Origin: Membranipora membranacea
Taxonomy: Eukaryota; Bryozoa; Gymnolaemata; Cheilostomatida; Membraniporidae
DNA: 64,000 nt
Assembly (NCBI GenBank): GCA_914767715.1
Contig: OU612068.1
Span: 15,686,001 to 15,750,000, forward strand
Direction: 5' to 3'
Each line of letters begins with the position of its first letter. Position 1 is the stretch's first letter. Made by a program: the position numbers and the translations under genes. This document shows, one piece after another, positions 24,373 through 37,100 of the stretch. The notes beneath the pieces were generated by a model. That model had not been told where the DNA came from, searched no databases, and worked only from the letters and a program-made list of their open reading frames with translations.

Positions 24373-27300
24373 ATGATGGACCCAGAAACAAGCAAAGCTG
24401 AAGAAGCTGAAGGCACCAAGAGCCAAAGTGATGATGTGAATGCTGCTGGGCCTAGTAACGCGACACCTCCTCCCTCATATTTTGGTAAGTGAAGGGTTCA
24501 CCGAGAGCTGCAGAGAGTATTCATATCATCCAAATATATGATAGTATCACCATTCATTACAGGGTCACAGTAAATTTAGTTTGTATACTGCGGTACATAT
24601 TTGAGAAGATCATCTCCCGGATAAAATTGGGGTTGGTTATTCTTTCCTGTCATGAATTGCGCCCCCCCCTTCCTCCTTTTAGCATCATTATTCATTTTAT
24701 GACACATTTATCTGCATAACACTCAAATTCAAAATGGCAGCAGTCCTCAATTCAACATTAACCTGGAGTTCCTAGCTTTTCTATTTGCATCCCTTAAAGT
24801 CTGCAGTCACAAAAAAATTAGCAAGGTTCAGTACTTTTGGTATTATCAATCATTCATTAGCTGATTATAATTTAGCTACTGGTATACTATTTGTAATTCC
24901 CACCATAGTACATATGGTGATGTTTTTTGCAGTTTATAACATTGCGGGCAATAAACAAAATATATAAATTTAAATATAACTTGCATCTTTTAATATAAGA
25001 TATAAGTTCTTTGCGCTGTAGAACGTTTTTTTTTGTGTGATGAATTGTATTCTGCTCACACGATGAAAAAGAACAACAAAAAACATATCTTGATTTATCG
25101 TATGAAAATGATGAATGAATCTTATCGTTTTATAGAAGTTCAGAACACAGTTCAGCCAAGCTGCCCTCCAGAGGATCAGAGTGCCATTGATATCCCGACC
25201 ACCGTGTCTCAGGGCGACCCTGTCACACAGCAGCCAATCAGCATACTGGAAGATGAAGGCACACTTCCTCCCCGTCATGTTGAGTATACAGGTATTAAAA
25301 CAAACAAACATTCATCAAAGCATACCCAATACACTCCGAGCAACAATTCAAAGTAGAATTGAAATTGTTTCATTGCGGCTTTTTGTTAAATACACTTGAT
25401 CGACTGCCGTTATCATTTCGATGAATGTTTTTCATTAGAAGTAAAAAACAATCAAATAATTGTCAGCAACAAAAAAAAGCGATTCATGTATTCCAGAGAT
25501 ATCAGGGCTCTCAACCACCCAGATTTAGCCCGAGTTACTCAGATATTTGGCTTCAACTCAGGCAACTAAGGTGATCTCAAAATATGAGCTAAAACTCATA
25601 TTCATCCAAGTCGGGGAATTCCAGAATTATACAGTTGGTCTTTATTGACTTCATATGAATTTAAACTGAAAATAGAACCCTTAAAACCATTGGAATTCAT
25701 CTGCAGAGCCCTAAATTGCACTAGGTCTTTGACCCCGGACCTTGTTGGGAAGGCTAACAGAGCCCCAAAATCCCAAGTTCTTCATGCACAGGGCGCGTCT
25801 TGCGCCTTCGATGTGCCTCTACGCGGCACGGTATTTGCAAAACTCAGGATTCAGATCCTCCTCTGCACACAGAATAACTGAAATTTTTTCTCAATTCTTG
25901 AGGCAGTTTTTGTTGTAGTTTGTGGAAAGAATTCACTTTTTATCTCACACTAGTTTTGGACAGACCCTTATCAAACACTGGTTGGTCACTCCATCACTGC
26001 TGGTAAATATTTTGAACACACGTAGTTACCAACCGGATTGATATGTGTTTATAGGTCACATAAAGGTATGGGTAAGGACATACCTATTTGGCTTAAATCA
26101 ACACGAACATTTAAAAAACCAGCAAAACCAATATTGATTTAAATCTTTTTCATTTCACACAGACAAAATCCCCAGACCAGTAGCAAGCTTATTATCCAAA
26201 GCCTGACCTGACCTTTTATGTTATAGAGTAGTGTTTTGTACCTTGCTTTGAATAACAAAAATGCACAAAGGACTCAAAGCGGCTTAGTTATCATCAGCTA
26301 AAGAAAAGCCTTTTAGCAAATCTGTTCTACTTATCATGTTTGCCCTCAAATATAAATCTAATTCAAATGATTTGGCCTTTGTGTATGTCTGCTGAGAATT
26401 TTGCCATCGTTCTATCTAGACTTCCTCAATTTAGGAGGTAAGATGTGATGTATTTGATGTTTCCCCATGCTAGATTTGTGTTGGGGGTTTGGGTCCATAC
26501 TAGTCTAAGTGCTCAGAAGGCTCCATTGCGAGTTAGTGGCATTATATTATCATTGCGAGTTAGTGGCATTATATTATCAACCACCCAATTGTGTGGGAGT
26601 TGAGTGGTTGATAATGTAATGCCACTAACTCGCAATAGAGCCATCTGAGCAATAAGACTAGGTCAATACTAACCTTACATCTGTGTGTCCAAATCGAGGG
26701 CTACCTCAAATATATATTTCATTCATAAGGTATCCCACAATGCAATTTGCCTCAATTATATGGAAGTTATCTTGACTTGTGAGAATGTTGTTAACACGCC
26801 ATATAATTTGTTGTATTTAATCATTTACTTGTTTATGACAGAGGAGATGCAGGAGTTTATAGAGGATGACAGCAGATGTGATTGTGATAAAACCGATTCC
26901 TGTCGTAGGTGTGGAGAGGAATGTGATGTAAACTGTAACGAAGCCTTTCTCTGTACAGGAGAATGTGCAACAAAGGAATTAAAATTTAAAATGCTGATTG
27001 CCCCTTTCTGGTGAGTGAAAGAATAATCGAAATTTGTTTATCAATCTGTGACATGCATGCAGGACTTGATGACTGATTGGTTTCTTTATGGTAAAAGAAC
27101 TAGGGCAGCTAAACAATAATGACAGAAAAATAAGTTTCCATGGGTATGACAAACATCCATTTATTATAAAAATATATATCACAGTTTCTCCTCAGATTAT
27201 CAGCTATCCAGCTATTGCAAGGGTGGATGTAAATACTGGCAAACAGCAAGATAGAAAAAATTCAAGTTCACAGCCCTTCCTTTACAACCTTTCCTTCCTC

Positions 27301-28666
27301 ACGTAAATCTAGTTCGTTGGATACTTGTAGGATTTTCTGTAACATGAAGACGCTGATTCCATGTGTGAAGATTTTCAAAGATCATGAAACTCTGAATAAT
27401 CTAAACGGTACTGATCTACGCAAGAACGATGTGATGAGAGAGGCGCGGGATATCATTCTACAGACTGCTCCACTCTGGATGAGCAAAAGATTCGAGATTC
27501 TCTGGGCTGGGCTGATGTGTGTGGTTCTCTTAATATGTACAGTATGTAACATTGTCATGGTAGCCACTGACACTATTTTTATCTTGAGCTCATGGGTGAT
27601 ATTTGGTGTGATATTACTGGCTTTCTTTTTGTGGGTAGGACTGCTTGCTTTTCTGCTCTATCGTAAATTCAAGAAGGCGTCTGTAAGGCCAGCACGATGG
27701 GTGAGAAGCAACAGACCAAACAATCAGAACAATGTAAGTGTCAGTAATAGAAGACCAGTTGGAAGGTTGATTCTCTTTCAGCTGATCAGTGAGGCTTGTT
27801 TGTACCCCCAGGTCATTCTCTCCCTTAGAATGGCTGAACTGAATCGCCCGATCCTCGCTTCTGTGACTCTCTCTCTTCTCACCCTGCTGATTGTTTGGGT
27901 TTTGAGAATAGTCATTTGTAATGCTTACAAAGTTCATCTTCACAGCCTCTTCTCGTGGGTTGTATTCGTCACCGTGGGATCCTACCTTCAAGTTCTCTCC
28001 CTCCTGGTTGGGCTCTTTCTGCTAGCCTTTAACAATGAGTCAAGCTACTACACAGATATTGTAATACCAGTTGTAATGGCCCTCACACCTTCATTCAACT
28101 ACCTGATGTTCTATATCGGTTATATGTATGATATTATGCTCCATGCGGCAGCACTATCTCATTCAAACTCGGATGAGGAGGAGATTAAGGATCATGCTAT
28201 TGAATTATTTCAGAGGTTACAAGATTTGCCGACATTCCACAAGACATTCCTAGCTATGTCTCACTACTGGTCAGGTGTCATCGCTTATTTTTGGATGATA
28301 CCATCAGTACTTCTTGCTCTCGTCATGGTTTTCCAGTTTGATGATGGGCTGATTGACATGGTTGTTGTAACTTCAATCTACTTTGTTCTGAATGTGATCA
28401 TCCATCACCGAGCAGTATTAGTATCAATGTCAGCGCATTTCATGGTAGCTTGTATTTGTGGTTTTGTCTTTGCCCTTTGCGCTTATTGTGCTGGTGTTTT
28501 GATGGCTGTCGTAAGTATTGGTCTGTTTATCCTGGCAGCACATATCGTCATGCTCATCAGTGCCTGCTTCTCGTCCATGCAGTCTTCAGTAGCGAGACAA
28601 GAGGAAGTGGACAACAGAGTTCATCGAGAGCATATGAGAGAACTCAATCGGCGTGGATATTATTAA
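24373..28666 (+). CDS. Uncharacterised multi-pass membrane protein with Cys-rich N-terminal segment
   Basis: Four exons (24373-24484, 25136-25291, 26842-27010, 27331-28666) join in frame at GT-AG sites and encode 590 aa. Residues 1-89 are hydrophilic and acidic and contain PPPSY, a PPxY-type motif that WW domains such as those of NEDD4 ligases can bind. Residues about 100-132 hold eight cysteines (CDC, CRRC, C, C, CTGEC), possibly a metal-binding or disulfide module. From about residue 190 onward, all within one exon, I count eight to ten hydrophobic helices, ending with a basic tail. I do not recognise the family. It could be an invertebrate-specific transporter, channel or receptor; none is supported over the others. 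It is convergent with AGBL4. Confidence 0.8.
26500..26661. mobile_element. Long inverted-repeat element with a duplication in one arm
   Basis: Arms of about 50 nt (left from 26500, right ending 26661) are nearly perfect reverse complements around a short loop. In the left arm only, a 27-bp stretch starting cattgcgagtta is tandemly repeated (26524-26550 and 26551-26577). The element lies in the second intron of the membrane-protein gene. Confidence 0.7.
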
Positions 28667-29190
28667 TTTTGGAAGTTGAGAGATAACACCTTTGTTTACA
28701 TTTGATGCAGAATAAGTCTAACCAGGTCTAACTCCTTGGTCTAATAACGGCCTCTTTACCATATTGAATGAGCATACAAGCCTTCAAGGGTGTCGGTCAG
28801 CCATTGATTGCAGTTCCTTCCAAATTCTAGTGTTCCTAACAAGAATGTAAGAAAATCCTGAGCCGCCAACCACCGTTTTGGGTCAGATATTCTCAATTAC
28901 ACCAAATGGATTTGAGTAAGGGTCAGATAATTGCTAGAAAGCAGTATTACTATTAGCTAATAAATTGATTTGGTTGATTTAACTAGCTTTCAAAATCAAA
29001 CGATCATCACTTTCCTTTTTACAATCTTTACATTTGTAGTTTCCATTTATTGTTTTCTTCTTCAAATGACTTGAGGCAAATGAGTAACTTCATATTATTT
29101 TTATTATTATATTATTTTTAAATTCTTGTGCAGACTTCTCATTGTGAGTATGCAAAAATATAGGCATATGGTTTGATGGTCGAGTAAGTA

Positions 29191-29220
29191 AATAAAGTTG
29201 ATTGCGGCTTTGTGAATAAA
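29191..29220 (+). terminator. Polyadenylation signals of the membrane-protein gene
   Basis: Two AATAAA hexamers lie at 29191-29196 and 29215-29220, about 525-550 bases past the stop codon at 28666. Confidence 0.5.
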
Positions 29221-29446
29221 CTGATAATTCACTCCATCTCCTCGCAAACAAACTTGCAATGTTATGGTGCTTTTTCTATGAACTGGTTATAAAAAAACAA
29301 GGCGCTTTGTGAAACCTGCAATAGAGCTTCACCAGCAAATTTGCCTTTGCCAGACAGCGATGCATTCAGTATGTTAAGTCTATGTGCTAGTACCTAGTGC
29401 TAGTGCTAGTACCATAAGTCTACGCACAAACCAAAACCTTTAAACA

Positions 29447-29491
29447 GCCTTGTTGCGCGGTCAAAACAAAAAAGTGGCCGCATGACATGGC
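29447..29491. mobile_element. Diverged copy of the GTGGCC inverted-repeat family
   Basis: Termini gccttgttgcgcgg and ggccgcatgacatggc are imperfect inverted repeats around an A-rich centre ending in gtggcc. It resembles the copy at 20504 in ends and core but is more decayed. Confidence 0.45.
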
Positions 29492-30345
29492 TACTTCAAC
29501 TTTATTACAGCACTTCAATGTGTTACAGCCCTAAACAACAGCACATGACATGACATCCACTAGCTGCTGAAGCCAGAGGCCGAGCAGATTGCTGGAGGAC
29601 AGAATGTTCACTCCAAGCTCCTTCCCTGCAAGGTATATTTGTGTCCTGATAGAAATAGAATTTACCATTGCCTCTCTGGATAAACAGCAAAAACAGAAGC
29701 CTGTGTATTTGTCTCACATCACAACATACGAATACAAAAAAATACGTAATGTACTTTTATGATATGCTGACCTGAACAATTTAAATATGAAAGTCTAATT
29801 CAGTAACCTTTCATTATAGTGTTCCAGGCTGCAGCAAACAGTAATAAAAGAGCTAACTGGTCATAACCACACAATTATACTTTTGTCCTCAGAGAAGACC
29901 AGTGTATATGCATTGTCAATAAATTAGTGTCAGCAAAAAAGATGACAATACTGTATTGTTGAGGTGTTGCTATTTATGGCAATAAGACTAAGTACCAAAA
30001 AATATTTGTGGATTTTTGTCTGAGCTGGATCAATGCCATCAATAAAAAAGAATATAACCTTTCCCCTTTCTCCATATAAAAATCTGTTGACATGATTGAC
30101 ACTTGCATCAAGGACTTGCTTGCATTGGACTAAAACTGATTGCAATATAATTTCTTCATTATACAGGCGTTCTTAAAGACCAGTGATTTGTTTTAGAGGT
30201 GACTGGAGGCTAACATCCCAAATTCCCCATTTACTAGTCATGGCAAAGTCTCGGTCTCGAGAGACTTGTCCCCTCAAGACACTGCCTCGTCTCGACAGAC
30301 ACTCTTGATAAATGTCGAGAATTGTTGATCATAAACACTGTTTTT

Positions 30346-30391
30346 GTCACGGTTTTTGGGTTTTTTGAAACCAAAAAACCGTGGCGATGTC
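30346..30391. mobile_element. Core hairpin of the GTGGCC inverted-repeat family
   Basis: Arms gtcacggttttttgg-like and ccaaaaaaccgtggc form a hairpin around a short loop. The outer ends are less clear than in the copies at 20504 and 61769. Confidence 0.5.
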
Positions 30392-30693
30392 AATGAAGTG
30401 GCAGTAATAGTTTTCAATTTTATCGGCATTGATACATGCCTCGGTCTCTTCTCAAAATTTGTTGCTGTCTCGGTATCGTCCTGTCTCGCCATCATCTGAC
30501 AATTTGCAATCACTACCAATTACATAGAAAATAGTTTTATATCTTTCTGGTATTTCTGATGGCTATGGTAAACATCGTTGAAAAGTCCATTATTGCGGTC
30601 CTACGTTTCAATGCCACTTTGAATTCTAACTGATATGGAAAATTTAATACGGGAACTTGTGATGAGATTAATACTAGCTATCTATATTTGAAG

Positions 30694-30718
30694 CAAGGAG
30701 TGAAAGACAACTCCTTGG
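30694..30718. repeat. CAAGGAGT palindrome, copy 3
   Basis: caaggagt, a 9-nt spacer, then the inverted arm ctccttgg. Same arms as at 603 and 4781. Confidence 0.45.
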
Positions 30719-31143
30719 TTAAAAAGTTAATATTATATAAAAATAGCTCGTTTGGCTACTGCACATAAATATATATCTCCTATAGAGATTTTCCACCACA
30801 ACATACATCCATATTGATTGAAAAGGTGTAGGCTTATAAGGTGTGCATACAAACAGAAAAATTTCAGCAGGAGAATATGTACCGCAACATTCACAACTTT
30901 CCTGCAGCTAAAAAGTTTATTGGCATTGTCACACAGATCGAGTGTAATACTAGCCATAAGATATATATTTAAAACAGAGGCAGATGTATGATGTAAAAAC
31001 AATTTATCCTTTCAAAGGTTTAAGATGACATTTATGTTGTTCCTGGCTAACTACTAGAGAGAAATAACTTCAACTGCAGAATAATTGACCAATATATACA
31101 GCTTTTACGTATACTTCTAGAGTAACGGATTTGAAGAATCGCA

Positions 31144-34100
31144 TTATAGTTTTCTACCGGCTTCCTTTCGATACGACAATAATGAGTCATTGAGATTATT
31201 CCCAGAATTTGATGTGTTCACTGTAGACCTTGAATTTGATTTTCCGCCATGTCTAGCAGCATCTCCATTAGCCCTAAATCAAGTGATAGAAAATGAGAGA
31301 AACTAGACATTAATACAGGTAAAATGTTGAAGCTCAAAGAGTCGTTATGTGTATTAAAAGGATGTCTATGATATCGTTGGATTTGGTTCATGTTTTGGAC
31401 GTAGTACAAACTGGTGATTTATGATGAATTAGTAATGATAGAAAACCAAGTGGTAGAGAAATTAGGCACACGTAACAAAATAGGGCTAACACAAATTTGT
31501 GACCGTTATGGTTCGCAATCGAGTCATTGGAAAATGGAGAGATCGTTAGCAAGCTAGTAGTTCAGGTCACAGGTTTTTGTTTTCAGTTCATCAGTAACAT
31601 TATTTTTGTTGAATACATACTATTTGTGGTCTTGATGTTTTTGACCGTGATGATCTGCTACGGACATAAAGGATATGATGAGTTTAAAAAAAGTTTTTCT
31701 TTTCCAGTCTTGTGGCTGTGACTTAATTCAATGCAAATGTGTTTCCATTATATGTTCAATCAGAAAAAACAGTCTATATCCGATTATTACAGAACGCACA
31801 TGGAACAATGCTCATGGAAAGATCAGAAAAAGTTTCATCAACTAACACAAGGACCCATCAATGAACACTATGAGTGCAGTAATCTTACCTATCATCATAA
31901 CTGTGATCTGATTGCGGTTGATTATCTGAGTTGCGTGCTGTAGATTTAGGGTTGATACTACTCGATGGCTTGGCACTGATATATCCAACCAGCTTATAGT
32001 AATCCAGGAAGGTGCGAGCCACATTTCTACCTAGCTTCATATCTAACCAAACTACTGAGTTAGGGAAAACTTTTTATGTCTGTTCGGATCTCGTTGATCT
32101 CGATTGAAACGTTGTGATTTGTGCAAGATTTATCAAATGTGATAGGGGTCTCTATTTATAAAAGAGTTTATATCACATGGCAAGCCCCACCTTCGAAAGA
32201 GCAGACAATGAAATTTTTGTTGCCTAAAAGGCAAGGCGACAATAGACTGGATATGTTGCTCTCAGTCTGCAGCAGGCAGGTTGAGCACACCTGGGAGGAG
32301 TGCTATCTGGAAACACCATGCCAGTGGCAGACGGCATTGGATCTGAGCAGGATCAAGTTTAATCTAATTGCCTGCAATCCAGTTGCTCCCTTCCACTGGC
32401 AGGCATGATCAGTGACGGGGGGGGGGCAACTCAGAATGCATACAAAATGGACTGAATTTGGTCTTTGTCTGAGCTGAACCCGGAACATTTAACAATTAAC
32501 CGACCGAGCTTTCATTATGTGTGACTGAGGTAAGTAAAGGATACATGCTTCCTCTGTATAAGGTAGAGCTTGACTTGAGGATGTTACCATGTAACTATAA
32601 AACGATACTTCTAATGTATAACAGTGAGACTTATCATCCAAACAGCTGCCTAATGTTCTAAAAGTAGAGTAAATAATATAAGGTCTGATAGCGTATAGGA
32701 ATAGTATGCGTACCTTTGAGTGTATAATGTGTTAAGGCACAGATTTTGCTTGCAATTGGCAGTACAATACTGCCGGAGCTAGTTAAGATGATGTTGTTAA
32801 AGCACTCAAAATCGTTCTCAACTGGCACTAACTTCACTGTGTCTGTGTCGATAATACATGGCTCCTTATGACTTGGATGGCTCGCATAATACAATATCGC
32901 GTTGAAAAGGAAATGAAAAGCTATGAGAGAGCTCACATACCTTCGGCCGGTACCAGCTTTCACAGAATCTCTGTTGAAATTTGTGTTGGCTAGGCTGAAG
33001 TCCTCAGCATTCTGACACAGAAGTTTGGGGAATATTGCTTGCCTCTCATACCGAGTTATGTCTTCATATACATTTCCATACATAAAACCATTCATCAGTG
33101 TAGAATGAGCGTGGATATCTATGTAAAAGTCCAAGTCTACATCCTGCAACAAGACATCTGAGTTTTCTCTTCATGATAAATGAGAGTACAAATTCCAATT
33201 ACCTTACTTTACTTTTCCTAATAATGATCCCCATCCATTTTCTGTGAAAAACAGTTACTGGAAACTCAACTCCAAAGATGATGTGTGATAGCGGAGATAA
33301 TCCAGATTAACGCCGTTTGTGCCGAAAAAAAACTAGGTTTCTGATACCTTTATATAATATTTAACATAGGACGTCGCTTCCAACCATTACTATTGCTCTA
33401 TTAACCTGTTCCAAATGAGCCCATTTGAAAGTCTGTGTCGTAAAACACAGTTTTAGATACAAAGATAACTGATAGAGATTGTACTTGAGTGATTTTACCT
33501 CATCCCTATCCATATCCAGTACCAGATTTTTTGTAGCGTATACAGTGGGATGGGCCCATGGTGACGGCTCCTGCCAATGTCTATTCAAGTCAAACCCCAT
33601 AAGTGACGACCTACAAACCAACATAATATAGTCCACAGGTTAAGCATAGCAAAGCTCAGCATGTATGTTGTACAGACTGAGGTTTTACATGATATAACAA
33701 CAGAGCTTGTGGATTACCCAGTTAGAAAGCTTTGAATTTGTTGTCTGAAGATTTCACACAATGGTTTTTTATATAAAGCGTTTCACCCACGTAGGAGGAG
33801 ACAACTTTAATTTAAGACAGGTGACCAATAATGCCGGAAACTGGTGTATTTTAATCAAATGTACCTGACTTTTGCCTTTTTTTTCTTGGATCAAAGCTCC
33901 TTTGCTTCTTTTTTTTGTAGTCAACAATTAGGGAGGTGATTTTATATTGTAAATTATAGTGATTTTGAGAAGTACACGCATCAAGCTGTTACTATCTGCT
34001 GTATGCTGTAAAACTCAACTAACTGGCTTTAAATGGTCAAATTGATTTTCAAATAAATGCTCTGCTCTGCCTAGAACCAAGACTTCAAAACATGGTATCC

Positions 34101-37100
34101 AGTTGAAACAGAAACCAATTTTCACAAGAATCTCTATTTTTTTATCTCCGTTGTCGCAACCTGACATCTCCCAGGTATTCCATATCTCACTTATTTTTAG
34201 TCAGGTGGATATTTATGACATATTACATTTACCTGTAATTTCCTAAGTATACCCCATCAGGACAGAGCATAGGTACAATCTTGAACACAACATGGTCTCT
34301 CAGAACCTTAGCTATTGGGTGACTGCTCACTAGAAAATCTATTATACCTGTGATAAGAAAACAAAAACAAGAGTAGAAAGTACTCCGATTGTTAGAGCGC
34401 CTAGCCTTCAGCAGGCAAGGTCTAAATCCTCCTGCATTCTACTGACTACTGGTGCTCAAACCTGTTTGCACACTGAGAGCAAATTTGTGATAAATTTATC
34501 AGCCTTTCTCAACCAAAAGATATTCCTCCGTTTTTGGACAGAGACTGCCCTCGTGGTTTTACCCAACATTTAAAAAACAAGGTTAATATACATATGTTAC
34601 ATAAATCCAGGCAAAAATATGTTGTAAAGTATGCTGTCAATAATAGTGTCATATTGTAACTATTTGAGGATTTCTCCTTCAGTTAAATGGTTGATACATT
34701 TCATTGTCAATTTGTGATAAGCGTACATTTATGGGAGTTTAAAAGGATCAAATAACGCTAAATATCTTCTTCTAGGTTTATAAGAGGATAGTAAGATAAC
34801 CAATCAGACCTTGACAGACAAATGAAGCCGGAGATTCTCCAGGATGAACCCTGGCTGTCAGGAACACAACTTTCTGTCTCTGTCCTCTCTTTGTGTTATC
34901 TGAACTACTTATAGTCAGCAAATCTACACGCCTCTGTTGCTATTAAAACATAAATATTAAAATTAAGCATGTCTATCAATTTGGAGTTATCTTTCTTCTT
35001 TATATGTACAGAACAATGAACCTCAATCGAGGCAGGCAGGATGAACACCTCAGCAGCTGTATACTTGTTATCACAAGTCAGATCTAAGGATAAAACTTGT
35101 GTTTTATTCAGCGGCTATTTCTTGACACTTCTGGGGCTTCACATCCCTTCAGCAACTTTTAAAAAAACTAAAACATTCTATTAACCATCCTAGAAAACAC
35201 TGGTCATCGTATATGGACAACTTACCACAGAATAGCACAGTAGCTCACGCCTGTAGAAGGATAACTCCCGTTTGTCCAGATTCTCAAGATAGTTTTGAAG
35301 GCGTGTGTATGAATATGGGAAACAGTAAGCAAACTGATACACCTCATTCTCCTTGTCAAAGTTGAAAGCAAATGACATGACGTAATTTTTTCTGTGATCC
35401 GGGCATCGATAGTAGTAACAGTGTTTGGCTGGTATCCTCACCCTTAAAAAGGTAAGAAAGTAAAAAGATGAAGCTTATAATATTCATCCAATCGAGTCAA
35501 CCATGTAGGTATACAAAGAAGAGTGCTACAATTATGAATTCATGAACGTTGGAGCCAAGGATAATAAACAAGCTTTCAGCTTTTCTTAATCAATAGAGCA
35601 AACTGCACATGTGTATGAAACTTCATGGTAGAAATTGTGAGACATGATTGGTATAATATGAGGAAGCTCTATGTGAAGTTAATCATGGTAATGTGCGGGC
35701 TGTGGAAGTAATTTTCAATTACAATGGCTCATAGAATTATTTTGTACCTAGGAATTTTGTCTAGGAGATCAAGCCTTAGAGTTTCTCACATGTGATTTTC
35801 ACTTACACGTTAACATCAATAAAGGATGTAATAAGACATGACACTTAACATATGTAAATGAGGTTGGATGATAACCAGTACCACAGTGTCCTTGAAAAAT
35901 ACATAAATAGTCATGATATAAAAAAACACTGACGAGTGTATTTTTAGACAAACATGCAATAGTCGTCTCCTTATTTCACATGTTCAGACAATTCCTAAGT
36001 GTTTCATTAAGCTTGCACCTCAATGTGCTGCAATTCCCTATTGTCTGATGTGTGATGATGACAACTTGAGTAAAAGGAAGATTAAGTGCAGTCCTTACAG
36101 CTAGCTTTGATCTCAAAGCGCGCAATAGCCCTGAGTAAGAGGTTGCTCAGTTAGATAGAGCACCTGCACTCTATCAGGCAAGTGTTTGAGGACATGGGTT
36201 CAAATACTGTGCAGTCTACTGACAACTGGGCTCTGTTGACATTTTGCCTGCACACTGGGAGCATCTTGGCGCCAAGCACAATTATTTTTCAGTCTACGAC
36301 TGCGATAGACTTCGGTCAGCCTTGTCACATGGGCAATGTTTTTTTGTTTTTGGGATGCGTGACTGTAATAAAACCTGAGCACCCCTAATCTTACCATTTA
36401 GGCCTGTTTGTAGATTTGACGATGGGGGTCATACCATCTCTATACAGTGATTTGGTCTTACTGAAGTTGACTATGTTGAATATGACTCTTTGATCAGCCT
36501 TGACATTCTCGACTGTGAAGTTAAACCAGACTCTGAACCTAGGGTTACATGTATCCGGCCTTATGAAGACATCATACTCATTGTCTGTTATGTAGTCTAC
36601 TCTGCCCAAGTTTCCTGCACAAAAGAAATTCAGAGAATCAGTTTTGAAGAAATGACATGATGGAACACAAAAACTGAAATTAACATGAAACCATACTGGA
36701 AAGCTTTCAGACAATGGACTTAATAATTAATAATTAATGAGTCTGTTTCAGACTTACCACTTTCGAAGCATGCATCAAAAACCAGATTTCCTTTCTTGGG
36801 TTTGCCAGAAAATCCAGGTGGCAGGACACAGTATTTACTGACATTCCCGACAACAGGCTCATCATTGCTCTCTGTGTCACTACCTATTGTAAATAAGTAA
36901 ATCAAGTTAGTTGGGTCTTTTGGTCTGTTTATAAAACATATGAGTGCACACAATCTATGAACTTCACAGGTTGTGTTGAGTGTACTAATCACAGAGATAA
37001 GTCAGCAGGAGAAAGTCATAATGAGAACTGCATGTCGAGAGAGACTGAGGCATCCCTAAAATCAAGGATATCTCGTCTCGAGCATTGAATTGGGGTCATC

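Larger units (their letters stand above)
29221..31143. other. Convergent intergenic gap
   Basis: This is the tail-to-tail gap between the membrane-protein gene and AGBL4. It contains two copies of the aaccaaaaccgtggcc inverted-repeat family (29447 and 30346), degenerate gtctcg-rich sequence around 30250-30490, and a CAAGGAGT palindrome at 30694. A minus-strand AATAAA at 30921-30916 may end AGBL4. No coding exon seen. Confidence 0.45.

Noticed and set aside
24970-25311. 113-codon minus-strand frame
   Set aside because: It overlaps exon 2 of the plus-strand membrane-protein gene and is a shadow of it.
27614-27991. 125-codon minus-strand frame
   Set aside because: It is the opposite strand of the large membrane-protein exon, with no independent signal.
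32658-32940. Open frame continuing past the AGBL4 exon end at 32941
   Set aside because: It reads through a good donor (AAG|GTATGT) and its translation has none of the expected Leu-Asp-His...Thr-Leu-Glu pattern, so it is intron.
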